A stretch of DNA of 64,000 nt. Origin: Jannaschia marina (GTDB lineage Bacteria; Pseudomonadota; Alphaproteobacteria; Rhodobacterales; Rhodobacteraceae). Where the stretch lies: positions 62,001 through 126,000 of the forward strand of contig NZ_JABVAX010000002.1 in the NCBI RefSeq assembly GCF_013404595.1, in the 5' to 3' direction. A program made the position numbers and the translations under genes. The notes beneath the pieces are model-generated. The model ran no database searches, was not told the DNA's origin, and was given only the letters and a program-made list of their open reading frames with translations. This document shows, piece by piece, positions 22,748-30,493 of this stretch (within the stretch, counting starts at the first letter, position 1; every line of letters starts with the position of its first letter).

Positions 22748-24193
22748 ATGGCGTTTCAGGACTGGATGAAAGAGGCGAACCTCATCGGCGGCGCGTGGGT
22801 CGGGGCCGATGGTGGCGCGACCATCGACGTGACGAACCCCGCCGACGGGAGCGTTATCGGCACCATCCCGAAGGGCGGCACCGCCGAGACGGACCGCGCC
22901 ATCGCCGCCGCGACCGAGGCCTTCCCCGGCTTCCGCGACATGTCGCTGATGGAGCGCTGCAACCTGCTCTGGAAGCTGCACGATGCGCTGATGGACAACC
23001 AGAAGGACCTGGCCGAGCTTCTGACCGTAGAGATGGGCAAGCCCATGGCGGAATCGATGGGCGAGATAGCGATCGGCGCGCAATACGTCCGCTGGTTCGC
23101 CGAGGAGGCGCGGCGCGCGAAGGGCGAGATCGTGCCCGCCGGCGTGAACGGCCGGCGCATCCTCGTGACGAAGCACGCCATCGGCGTCGTCGGCATGATC
23201 ACGCCCTGGAACTTCCCGTCGTCCATGCTCGCCCGCAAGGTCGCGCCGGCGCTCGCCGTCGGCTGTACCGTGGTCGCGAAGCCCGCGACGGCGACGCCCT
23301 ATTCCGGCCTCGCCTGGGGCGCGCTGTGTGAAGAAGTGGGCTACCCGAAGGGGGTGATGAACGTCGTCACCGGATCGGCCCGCGAGATCTCCAAGGCGAT
23401 GATGGAGAGCGCGGCCGTGCGCAAGATCACCTTCACCGGCTCTACCGAAGTCGGCAAGGAACTCATCCGCGGCTCGGCCGATACGGTCAAGAAGGTGTCG
23501 ATGGAGCTGGGCGGCAACGCGCCCTTCGTCGTCTTCGACGACGCCGATCTGGAAAAGGCGGTCGAGGGCGCGATGGTCTCGAAGTTCCGCAACGCGGGCC
23601 AGACCTGCGTCTGTGCGAACCGTATCTACGTGCAGTCGGGTATTCACGACGCCTTCGTGGCCCGGCTCAAGGAGAAGACCGAGGCGCTGAAGGTGGGCGA
23701 CGGGCGCGAGGACGGGGTCGAGCAGGGGCCCATGATCGACATGGATGCGGTCGAGAAGGTCGAGGAATTCGTCGCGGACGCGAAGGAGAAGGGCGGCGAG
23801 ATCGTCACCGGTGGAGGGCGGCACGGCAACGGCGGCACCTTCTTCGAGCCGACGATCATGACCGGCGCGACGCAGGCGATGAAGTTCGCCACCGAGGAGA
23901 TCTTCGGCCCCCTCGCCCCGGTCTTCAAGTTCGAGACCGAGGAGGAGGCGATCGCCATGGCGAACGACACGGTCTACGGCCTTGCCTGCTATGCCTATAC
24001 CTCCGACCTCGCGCGGGCGTTCCGGCTCAACGAGGGGCTGGCCTACGGGATGATTGGCATCAACTCGGGCCTCATCACGACCGTCGAGGCACCCTTCGGC
24101 GGCGTGAAGGAAAGCGGGCTCGGCAAGGAAGGCGGGTCGCAGGGGCTGGAAGACTATCTGGAGACCAAATACGTCTGCATCGACGGCATCTGA
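22748..24193 (+). CDS. NAD(P)-dependent aldehyde dehydrogenase, GabD type, candidate sulfolactaldehyde dehydrogenase
   Basis: 481 residues, full-length ALDH of the succinate-semialdehyde dehydrogenase branch. Catalytic Cys287 in NAGQTCVCANR, general base Glu253 in MELGGNAP, and the WNFP loop (153-156). It would oxidise the three-carbon aldehyde released by the LacD aldolase to the acid; in sulfoglycolysis the sulfolactaldehyde dehydrogenase SlaB belongs to this branch. It starts four bases after the mutarotase stop with AAAGGATAGGAC upstream, and is the last gene of the operon. Its stop codon touches the hairpin cluster that follows. Confidence 0.9.
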   Translation: MAFQDWMKEANLIGGAWVGADGGATIDVTNPADGSVIGTIPKGGTAETDRAIAAATEAFPGFRDMSLMERCNLLWKLHDALMDNQKDLAELLTVEMGKPMAESMGEIAIGAQYVRWFAEEARRAKGEIVPAGVNGRRILVTKHAIGVVGMITPWNFPSSMLARKVAPALAVGCTVVAKPATATPYSGLAWGALCEEVGYPKGVMNVVTGSAREISKAMMESAAVRKITFTGSTEVGKELIRGSADTVKKVSMELGGNAPFVVFDDADLEKAVEGAMVSKFRNAGQTCVCANRIYVQSGIHDAFVARLKEKTEALKVGDGREDGVEQGPMIDMDAVEKVEEFVADAKEKGGEIVTGGGRHGNGGTFFEPTIMTGATQAMKFATEEIFGPLAPVFKFETEEEAIAMANDTVYGLACYAYTSDLARAFRLNEGLAYGMIGINSGLITTVEAPFGGVKESGLGKEGGSQGLEDYLETKYVCIDGI

Positions 24194-24266
24194 AGGAGCT
24201 TTGCGAAAGCTCCTTTTCCGAGTTTTCGTCGAAAACTCGTGGAAGAGCCTTCGGCGAAGGCTCTTC
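24193..24266. terminator. Cluster of three hairpins between convergent genes
   Basis: Stem-loops at 24193-24215 (10 bp, loop GCG, followed by T bases), 24219-24239 (9 bp, loop GTC) and 24242-24266 (11 bp, loop GGC). All stems are perfect and unrelated to each other. The tips again read TTC/TTT-loop-GAA/AAA. The last stem reaches the stop codon of the convergent hydroxyacid dehydrogenase gene, so the cluster serves both strands. Confidence 0.75.
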
Positions 24267-25210
24267 TACACCGGGTTCGGCGGCTCCCGGCCGTCGGCGA
24301 TCGCGACCGCATTCTCCATCGCCATGCGCCCCATATCCTCGCGCACCTCGAGCGCGGCGGTCCCGAGATGGGGCAGCAGTGTCACGTTCTCCATCGCCCG
24401 GAGCGCCGCCGGCACCTCGGGCTCGCGCTCGTAGACGTCGAGTCCCGCCCCGCCGATCTGCCCCTCTTCGAGCGCGGCGATGAGCGCCGCCTCGTCCACG
24501 ACGTCGCCGCGGGCGATGTTGACGAGGATGCCGTGGGGCCGCATCGCGGCGAGGGCTGCCGCGCCGATGATGTGCCGCGTCTCTGCCGTCGCCGCCACCG
24601 CCGTCACCACGACGTCTGCCGCCGCGCAGACCTCTGCGACGCTGCCAAGCTGCTCCGCACCGTCGACGGATTTCGGCGAGCGGTTCCAGAAGACGACCTT
24701 CATGCCGAAGCCCGCGGCGCAGCGCCGCGCGATGGCCTGGCCGATCCGGCCCATGCCGATGATGCCCACGGTCTTGCCCGAGACATGCAGGCCCAGCATC
24801 TGCACCGGGTGCCAGCCGCGCCAGTCACCCGCGCGCACCATGCGTTCGCCCTCGCCGGCGCGGCGGGCCGTCATCAGGATCAGCGTCATCGCGGTATCGG
24901 CCGTGGCATCGGTTACGGCACCGGGCGTGTTCGTCACCACGAGTCCGGCGGCGCGGGCGGCGTCGACGTCGATGTGGTTGTAGCCGACGCCAAAGTTCGC
25001 CAGGCCGCTGGCCCGGATCTCGCCGGTGAAGGCTTCGGCGGTGAAGGCGTCGCCCAGCGTCGGCAGGATCACGTCGTAGCCGGCGAGCGCGTCGCGACAC
25101 TCGGAGAGGTCCATCGGTTGCGTCGTGTCACGGCAGGTGACGTCGAAATGGTCCGCCAGCGCCTGCATGATGATCTCGGGCAGGGCACGGGAAACGAGGA
25201 GTGTCTTCAA
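24266..25210 (-). CDS. 2-hydroxyacid dehydrogenase, glyoxylate/hydroxypyruvate reductase type
   Basis: 314 residues, NAD(P)-linked D-2-hydroxyacid dehydrogenase. NFGVGYNHIDVDAA, the cofactor motif GIIGMGRIGQ, the substrate Arg in NIARGDVVDE, Glu in YEREPEVP and the catalytic His in LPHLGTA are all present. Likely reduces glyoxylate or hydroxypyruvate, or oxidises D-glycerate. The start is TTG 25210: it has GGAGG five bases upstream and overlaps the stop of the CsaA-like gene as TTGA. It is transcribed with csaA, proC and possibly ybjN and is convergent with the sugar operon, so its link to that operon is uncertain. Confidence 0.85.
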   Translation of the reverse strand: MKTLLVSRALPEIIMQALADHFDVTCRDTTQPMDLSECRDALAGYDVILPTLGDAFTAEAFTGEIRASGLANFGVGYNHIDVDAARAAGLVVTNTPGAVTDATADTAMTLILMTARRAGEGERMVRAGDWRGWHPVQMLGLHVSGKTVGIIGMGRIGQAIARRCAAGFGMKVVFWNRSPKSVDGAEQLGSVAEVCAAADVVVTAVAATAETRHIIGAAALAAMRPHGILVNIARGDVVDEAALIAALEEGQIGGAGLDVYEREPEVPAALRAMENVTLLPHLGTAALEVREDMGRMAMENAVAIADGREPPNPV

Positions 25211-25545
25211 TGCATCCGCCCTCCTTCGGGCACGGGTTGATCCGGGGAAAGCAGGACGACCTCGCCGTCTGCGTCGGGCAGTCCGAGGGCGAGGACTTCG
25301 GACATGAACGTGCCGATCTGGCGTGGCGGGAAGTTGACGACGGCGACGACCTGCCGGCCGATCAGCGCTTCCGGCGTGTAATGCCGTGTCACCTGCGCGG
25401 AGGTCTTGCGTTCCCCGATCTCACCGCCGAAGTCGATCCACATCTTGATCGCCGGCTTGCGCGCCTCGGGATAGGGCTCGGCCCGGACGACCCGGCCCAC
25501 GCGGATGTCGACCTTCAGGAAGTCGTCGAAGGTGATCCCGCTCAT
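25207..25545 (-). CDS. CsaA-like tRNA-binding domain protein
   Basis: 112 residues forming a single EMAP-II/tRNA-binding OB-fold as in CsaA and the MetRS C-terminus. FDDFLKVDIRVGRVVRAEP at the start, KMWIDFGGEIG in the middle and VVNFPPRQIGTFMSEVL, with its conserved substrate-facing Arg and Ser-Glu, are family marks. CsaA proteins are described as chaperone-like or tRNA-binding. Start and stop overlap the flanking genes (ATGA with proC upstream, TTGA with the dehydrogenase downstream), so all three are coupled. Confidence 0.88.
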   Translation of the reverse strand: MSGITFDDFLKVDIRVGRVVRAEPYPEARKPAIKMWIDFGGEIGERKTSAQVTRHYTPEALIGRQVVAVVNFPPRQIGTFMSEVLALGLPDADGEVVLLSPDQPVPEGGRMH

Positions 25546-26336
25546 CCGCGCAGCTCCCTCGACCGGTCCGCGGCGGCGGCCACGGTGCGCACCATCAAAT
25601 CCGGCAGCTCCGGCATCAGGACTTCGAGCCCGGCCTGTGTCGTGCCGTTCGGGCTCGTGACGTTGACGCGCAACTGGCCCGGGTCCTCCCCGGTCATGGC
25701 GAGCGCCCCGGACCCGGCGACGGTCGCACGCGCAAGGTCGAGCGCCAGCGCCTCGGGCAGCCCCTGCGCCACGCCGGCGTCGCGCAACGCTTCTATCAGG
25801 TGGAAGACATAGGCCGGGCCCGAACCCGATAGCCCGGTGACCGCGTCCATCTGGTCCTCGCCCTCGAGCCGCACGACCGTGCCGACCGCCGAGAGGAACC
25901 CTTCCGCAAGGTCCAGGTCGGCTGCCGTCGCGCCCCCGTTGCCCACGATCGCGGTGATCCCCCGGCCGATGGCGGCGGGCGTGTTGGGCATGGCACGCAC
26001 GATGCGAGCGTCCGCGCCGAAGGTGCTCTCGAAGGCGGCGATAGGCGTGCCGGCGGCAACGGAGACGAAGAGTGTGTCACTCAAGGCTTTCAGTGCCGGC
26101 AAGGCCTCGCCCATCATCTGCGGCTTCACCGCGATGAGCGTCACGGCGGGGGCGGCAGGCAGATCGGTGTTGAGTGCAACACCCGTGCCGCGCAGCCAGT
26201 CCGAGGGCTTCGGGTCGATCACCGTTGCCGCTACGGGATCGAGCCCGCCATCGAGCCAGCCCGCCAGCATCGCGCCGCCCATCTTGCCGCATCCCAGAAG
26301 CACGATGCCCCGGGCGTTGATCTCGCTGAAATCCAT
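25542..26336 (-). CDS. proC: Pyrroline-5-carboxylate reductase
   Basis: 264 residues. Reduces 1-pyrroline-5-carboxylate to L-proline with NAD(P)H, the last step of proline synthesis. The N-terminal Rossmann motif is VLLGCGKMGGAML; VKPQMM, VRAMPNTPA (the P5CR core) and the C-terminal signature GLSGSGPAYVFHLIEALRDA are clear. ATG 26336 is chosen, preceded by GAGGGGGACAGG; a longer frame to 26378 lacks a ribosome site. It overlaps the csaA start by four bases. Confidence 0.93.
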   Translation of the reverse strand: MDFSEINARGIVLLGCGKMGGAMLAGWLDGGLDPVAATVIDPKPSDWLRGTGVALNTDLPAAPAVTLIAVKPQMMGEALPALKALSDTLFVSVAAGTPIAAFESTFGADARIVRAMPNTPAAIGRGITAIVGNGGATAADLDLAEGFLSAVGTVVRLEGEDQMDAVTGLSGSGPAYVFHLIEALRDAGVAQGLPEALALDLARATVAGSGALAMTGEDPGQLRVNVTSPNGTTQAGLEVLMPELPDLMVRTVAAAADRSRELRG

Positions 26337-26393
26337 CCTGTCCCCCTCGGTCACGGGGGCCAGACTACGGCCCGGCACCGCGGGCGCAAGCCG

Positions 26394-26900
26394 TCAGGCG
26401 TGGCCGTAGGCCTCGGCCATGGCGATCTGCATGGCGTCGACCGGATCGCGCCCGCCCCAGCAGACGAGCTGGAACGCCGGGTAGTAGCGCTCCCCGGTCA
26501 GGATCGCCTCGGCCACCATCTGGTTGATCTGCTCGACCTGGGCGCAGGCCCCGCCGGACAACACGAGCCCGTAGCGCCAGACCATCATCTTCTGCGTGCT
26601 CCAGTAACTGAAGCCGCCGACCCAGCTCTGGTCGTTGGCGAGGTTCAGAACCTCGTAGAGGCGCGGCAGGCTTTCGTCCGGCGGTTCCATCTCGAAGCAG
26701 CACACGAGGCGTAGCGTCTCGTCCGCATCGGACCAGGCGAGCGTGACGGAGTAGCTGCGCCATTGCCCCTCGACCACCATGGAGATCTGATCCTCGCCGG
26801 TGCGGTCGAACTCCCAGTCGTGAAGCTCGGCCACCGACTCCACGAGGTCGATCGGATGGAGATCGCCCGTTTCGGAGAACTGGTTTCGCTGGTGCAGCAT
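26394..26900 (-). CDS. YbjN domain-containing protein
   Basis: 168 residues, acidic, no signal peptide. The YbjN fold (related to type III secretion chaperones) is shown by HPIDLVESVAELHDWEFDR, MVVEGQWRSYSVTLAW and YEVLNLANDQSWVGGFSYW. Its exact role is unknown; in alphaproteobacteria it commonly precedes proC as here. GGAAGG lies seven bases before the ATG at 26900. A 57-base gap separates it from proC. Confidence 0.85.
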   Translation of the reverse strand: MLHQRNQFSETGDLHPIDLVESVAELHDWEFDRTGEDQISMVVEGQWRSYSVTLAWSDADETLRLVCCFEMEPPDESLPRLYEVLNLANDQSWVGGFSYWSTQKMMVWRYGLVLSGGACAQVEQINQMVAEAILTGERYYPAFQLVCWGGRDPVDAMQIAMAEAYGHA

Positions 26901-26959
26901 GGTTCGCCTTCCGTTGTCGCCCTAGGGCTTGTGAGCGGCGCGATCCCTATGGGGGATTT

Positions 26960-27072
26960 GCGGCCACCTACACCAGATATGGTGGAGAGGCCGCGACTCC
27001 CTGTAAAGGGCGGAGTTTCGCTTCTCCACAGAAATCGCGGGCGATATCGCCTGTTCCACAGGCTCTGTGGAG
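26960..27072. other. Dyad-rich intergenic region
   Basis: The 226-base gap 26901-27126 between divergent ybjN and the DUF3047 gene contains a GCGGCC/GGCCGC arm pair (26960-26965, 26989-26994) enclosing a CCACC/GGTGG pair, a CTCCACAG/CTGTGGAG pair (27024-27031, 27065-27072) and, inside the latter, the 12-base palindrome GGCGATATCGCC (27040-27051). TCCACAG also occurs twice in direct orientation. It may be a regulatory region or a structured RNA; no function is recognised. Confidence 0.5.
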
Positions 27073-27126
27073 CGTTTCACGGGCAATTGAGGTGTGTTCC
27101 TCTGCCGGGGCGTTATCTCGGAGGGC

Positions 27127-27777
27127 ATGACATATCTCCGAACGGCCTCCGCCTCCGCCCTCGCCCTTTTCCTGTCGCTCGGCCCCGCGACGGCCGCACC
27201 GCTCTCCTTCGACGGAAGCTGGCGCGAGCAGGGGTTCCTGCGTCTCTTCTCCAACGACTATGCCCAGAACGGCGGGTCGCTGCAGGTCGTGTCCGACGGG
27301 ACGGTCTCGCTTCTGTGGAAGGCCGTGCCGCAGTCGATGCGCGGCGCGCGGCAAGCCAGCTGGACCTGGGCCGTGGCCGAGGGCGTGCCGGCGACCGACC
27401 TGCGACGCAAGGGCGGCGACGACCGCAACCTGGCCGTCTATTTCGCCTTCACCGACGCGGCGACGGCCGCGACCGCCGATCCGAGCCGGGCAACCGCGCT
27501 TCTGCGCAACCCGAACACGAAGGTTCTAGTCTACGTCTGGGGTGACGACGACGCACGCGGCACGATCCAGGACAGCCCCTATCTGCCGGGCCTGAAGACG
27601 GTGGTCCTGCGCCCCGCCGGCACAGGGCAGCACGGAGAGCGGGTGGATCTCGCCGCGGACTACGCGCGGGCCTTCGGCGGCGCGCCCGAGGTGCTGATGG
27701 GCGTCGGGATCTCGGCCGACAGCGATGATACCGATACAAAAATCCGCGCGTCGATCACCGCGCCGGACTTGCGCTAG
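27127..27777 (+). CDS. DUF3047 domain-containing exported protein
   Basis: 216 residues with a signal peptide (hydrophobic core ASALALFLSLGPATA, cleavage near 22). The rest matches the DUF3047 family of unknown function: LWKAVPQSMRGARQASWTWAV, GGDDRNLAVYFAF and VWGDDDARGTI are its typical stretches. The start at 27127 has GGAGGGC directly upstream, while the longer frame from 27094 has none. It is predicted to be periplasmic. Nothing nearby suggests a pathway. Confidence 0.8.
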   Translation: MTYLRTASASALALFLSLGPATAAPLSFDGSWREQGFLRLFSNDYAQNGGSLQVVSDGTVSLLWKAVPQSMRGARQASWTWAVAEGVPATDLRRKGGDDRNLAVYFAFTDAATAATADPSRATALLRNPNTKVLVYVWGDDDARGTIQDSPYLPGLKTVVLRPAGTGQHGERVDLAADYARAFGGAPEVLMGVGISADSDDTDTKIRASITAPDLR

Positions 27778-27822
27778 GCCGGCCAACGCGTACCGTCGCG
27801 CCCGACAGCAAGGGAGGGCGCG

Positions 27823-28584
27823 ATGGACTTGAAGGGATGCGTGGCGGCGATCACCGGCGGCGCCGGAGGGCTCGGGGCCGCGACCGCGCGGCACGTGGCG
27901 GAGGCCGGCGGCAAGGTCGCGATCCTAGATCTCGACGTGGAGAAAGGGCAGGCGCTGGCCGAGGACATCGGCGGCAGTTTCCATGCGCTCGACGTGACCG
28001 ATGCGGCCGCCTGCGTCCGCGTGCTCGGCGAGATTTCCGCAACGGGCCGGCTCGACCTGATGGTGAACTGCGCCGGCATCGCGCCGGCGGCCAAGACCGT
28101 CGGTCGCGACGGGGCTCATGACCCGGCGCTCTTCGCCAAGACCATCGCGATCAACCTGACGGGCACCTTCAACTGCGCTTCCGCCGCCGCGGCGATCATG
28201 GCGGGGCAGGCGGGGCGCGGCCCGGACGGGGAGCGGGGCGTCATCGTCAATACCGCCTCCGTCGCCGCCTACGAGGGGCAGGTCGGGCAGGTCGCCTATG
28301 CGGCCTCCAAGGGGGGCGTGGCCGGCATGACCCTGCCCATGGCGCGCGATCTGGCGCGTCTTGGCATTCGTGTCGTGGCCGTGGCCCCGGGGCTTTTCTT
28401 GACGCCCATGCTCGAAGGCCTGCCGCAGGAGGTGCAGGATAGTCTCGGCGCGCAGGTGCCCTATCCCTCGCGCCTCGGGAATCCGGCGGAGTTCGCAGCG
28501 CTCGTCGGCCATATCGCGGTCAATCCCATGCTCAACGGCGAAGTCATCCGCCTCGACGGCGCGATCCGGATGGCCCCGAAGTGA
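27823..28584 (+). CDS. SDR oxidoreductase, 3-hydroxyacyl-CoA dehydrogenase type 2-like
   Basis: 253 residues, cytoplasmic NAD-dependent SDR. TGGAGGLGAATARHVAE (12-28), NCAGIAPA, the catalytic Ser in NTASVAAYEG and the intact YAASKGGV (Tyr and Lys four apart) are present, and VAPGLFLTPML follows. The insertion with GPDGERGVIVNTASVAA is typical of the HSD10-like branch that acts on 3-hydroxyacyl-CoA in fatty acid or branched-chain degradation. GGGAGGGCGCG precedes the ATG. It overlaps the following acetyltransferase by four bases (GTGA). Confidence 0.88.
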   Translation: MDLKGCVAAITGGAGGLGAATARHVAEAGGKVAILDLDVEKGQALAEDIGGSFHALDVTDAAACVRVLGEISATGRLDLMVNCAGIAPAAKTVGRDGAHDPALFAKTIAINLTGTFNCASAAAAIMAGQAGRGPDGERGVIVNTASVAAYEGQVGQVAYAASKGGVAGMTLPMARDLARLGIRVVAVAPGLFLTPMLEGLPQEVQDSLGAQVPYPSRLGNPAEFAALVGHIAVNPMLNGEVIRLDGAIRMAPK

Positions 28585-29243
28585 CAGACCTCGGGCAGTG
28601 GCGGCCGCTCGACTGGTCGCCGCCGGCCGCGCTCGACGGGCGGCACACCCGGCTCGAACGGTTGTCGCCGGAGGCCCATGGCGCGGCCCTCCATCGGGCG
28701 AACCCCGCGGATGCGGCGCATTGGGCCTACATGCCCTATGGGCCGTTCATGTCGGAAGCGGCCTATCTGGACTGGGCGGCGCAGGCGGCCGCGTCGGACG
28801 ATCCGGCGTTCTACGCGATCGCGGCCGACGGCGACTGGCGCGGTGTCGCTTCCTTCATGCGGATCGACCGGACGCACGGGGTGATCGAGATCGGGAACAT
28901 CGCCCTGTCGCCCGCGCTGCAACGGACGGTCGCGGCGACCGAGGCGCTGCACTTGATGATCGACCATGCCTTCGCCGCCGGCTTTCGCAGGCTCGAATGG
29001 AAGTGCAACGCCGGGAACACGCCGAGCCGACGCGCGGCCTTGCGCCTCGGCTTCACGTTCGAGGGGATCTTCCGGCAGCATATGGTCGTGAAAGGCGGCA
29101 ATCGGGATACGGCGTGGTTCTCGATCCTCGACGGGGAGTGGCCGCGTCTCAGGGCGGCGCACCGGGCGTGGCTTGATCCGGCGAACTTCGTGGACGGGGT
29201 GCAGCGGCAGTCGATGTCGGAGTTGACGGCAAAGGCCACCTGA
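28581..29243 (+). CDS. GNAT N-acetyltransferase, RimJ/RimL type
   Basis: 220 residues, acetyl-CoA dependent acetyltransferase of the RimJ/RimL group. WAYMPYGPF, RIDRTHGVIEIGNIALSP and the CoA-side strand LEWKCNAGNTPSRRAALRLGF are recognisable. Targets of such proteins range from ribosomal proteins to small amines; the target here is unknown. The GTG start overlaps the SDR stop (GTGA) and defines a two-gene unit. It converges with the response-regulator gene, five bases away. Confidence 0.85.
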   Translation: MTDLGQWRPLDWSPPAALDGRHTRLERLSPEAHGAALHRANPADAAHWAYMPYGPFMSEAAYLDWAAQAAASDDPAFYAIAADGDWRGVASFMRIDRTHGVIEIGNIALSPALQRTVAATEALHLMIDHAFAAGFRRLEWKCNAGNTPSRRAALRLGFTFEGIFRQHMVVKGGNRDTAWFSILDGEWPRLRAAHRAWLDPANFVDGVQRQSMSELTAKAT

Positions 29244-29248
29244 CGGGT

Positions 29249-29947
29249 TCAGACGACGCGTCGTGCTTCCAGTCGCTCGGAGATGAGCGCGCGCAGCACC
29301 GGGCGCAGATCCTCGATCGTGCGGGCGGCGAGGCCCTCGGTGCGCGAAAGAAGCTCCGCGTCGCCGTCGGTGCGGGCGAGGCCCGTCAGGAATTCGGCCA
29401 CGAAACGCGTGGGGACACGCTCGTCGTCGAGCATCCGACCGGCATAGATCAGATCCTCCGAGAGGGCGAGGCGGTCGGGCTCCACCCGCTCCGACCCGAC
29501 ACTCCGCAGGCCCCGCGGCCAGAGCTCGGACGGCATGTGGCGCAGGATCGCCTGCTGGAAGGCGGCAAGGCTCTCGATCGGTTTTGGAAGAAAGCCGTCC
29601 GCGCCAGCCCCGAGGGCCGCCTCCCGCGCGGCGGCCGGCTCCTGCCCCGAAGTGCCGAGGAGCACGAGCGGTCGCTGGTTCGCCCTGTCGAGCCGCTCCA
29701 GCAGGCCGAGGCCCGACCCGTCGGGCAGGCCCAGGTCGACGATGGCGATGCCGGCGCGATAGGTGAGCAGGTGACGTTCCGCGGAGGCGATGCAATCGGC
29801 CCGCCGGATCCGCGCGCCCGAGCGCAGGGCCAGAAGTCGGATGGCCTCGGAGGCGAAGCGGCTGTCCTCGACCAGGAGGACGGTCTGACCCAGAAGCGGG
29901 CGCTGCGGCGTGGGCGCGGGGCGGGCCAACATCAGGGAATCATCCAT
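29249..29947 (-). CDS. Response regulator with receiver domain and unassigned C-terminal domain
   Basis: 232 residues. The receiver domain spans about 20-140: acidic pocket at VEDS, phospho-acceptor Asp in AIVDLGLPDGSG, and Lys in FLPKPIES. The C-terminal 90 residues are helical, without a helix-turn-helix or known enzyme motif. It may act through protein contacts. No histidine kinase gene is nearby, so it is an orphan. ATG 29947 with GGAGAGAG upstream is preferred over the longer frame to 30019, which has no ribosome site. Confidence 0.8.
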   Translation of the reverse strand: MDDSLMLARPAPTPQRPLLGQTVLLVEDSRFASEAIRLLALRSGARIRRADCIASAERHLLTYRAGIAIVDLGLPDGSGLGLLERLDRANQRPLVLLGTSGQEPAAAREAALGAGADGFLPKPIESLAAFQQAILRHMPSELWPRGLRSVGSERVEPDRLALSEDLIYAGRMLDDERVPTRFVAEFLTGLARTDGDAELLSRTEGLAARTIEDLRPVLRALISERLEARRVV

Positions 29948-30088
29948 CTCTCTCTCCTGCCGTCTGCTCAAGCAGCGTGCGACCAAAGTCCCTAACGATC
30001 GGTAAAGGCGGCGCGACAAATCGCGCTCCGCCTTGCGGGGACGGGTCGAGGTCGACTATGCCGCAGGTGCAAAACGGAGGGAGAGACC

Positions 30089-30493
30089 ATGATCGGCAGA
30101 CTGAACCACGTGGCCATTGCCGTGCCGGACCTCGAGGCCGCCGCCGCGCAATACCGCGATACCCTCGGAGCCAAGGTGAACCCGCCGCAGGACGAGCCCG
30201 ACCACGGTGTCACGGTTGCCTTCATCGAATTGCCGAATACCAAGGTTGAACTTCTGCATCCGCTGGGCGACGGCAGCCCGATCCAGGGGTTCCTCGACAA
30301 GAACCCCTCGGGCGGCATCCACCACATCTGCTACGAGGTGGAGGACATCCTCGCCGCCCGTGACCAGCTGATGGAGAGCGGCGCGCGGGTGCTGGGCAGC
30401 GGCGAGCCGAAGATCGGGGCCCACGGCAAGCCCGTGCTCTTCCTGCATCCGAAGGATTTCACCGGCACGCTGGTCGAGCTGGAACAGGTCTGA
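30089..30493 (+). CDS. mce: Methylmalonyl-CoA epimerase
   Basis: 134 residues, glyoxalase/VOC fold. Interconverts (2R)- and (2S)-methylmalonyl-CoA in propionyl-CoA assimilation. The metal ligands sit in LNHVAIAVPDL (His), ELLHPLG (Glu area) and GGIHHICYEVEDI (His), with the catalytic Glu in GTLVELEQ at the C-terminus. GGAGGGAGAGACC precedes the ATG. The stop overlaps the next start (TGATG). The mce-DUF1467 pair is common in Rhodobacterales. Confidence 0.92.
   Translation: MIGRLNHVAIAVPDLEAAAAQYRDTLGAKVNPPQDEPDHGVTVAFIELPNTKVELLHPLGDGSPIQGFLDKNPSGGIHHICYEVEDILAARDQLMESGARVLGSGEPKIGAHGKPVLFLHPKDFTGTLVELEQV

Noticed and set aside
20867..23824. An open frame of 985 codons on the minus strand
   Set aside because: Antisense shadow of the hydroxyacid dehydrogenase, mutarotase and aldehyde dehydrogenase genes; no domain content.
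26960..27072. Replication origin, suggested by DnaA-box-like TTCTCCACA and TGTTCCACA words
   Set aside because: The boxes are imperfect, there is no AT-rich unwinding element, and none of the usual origin neighbours (dnaA, hemE, parAB) is in the window.
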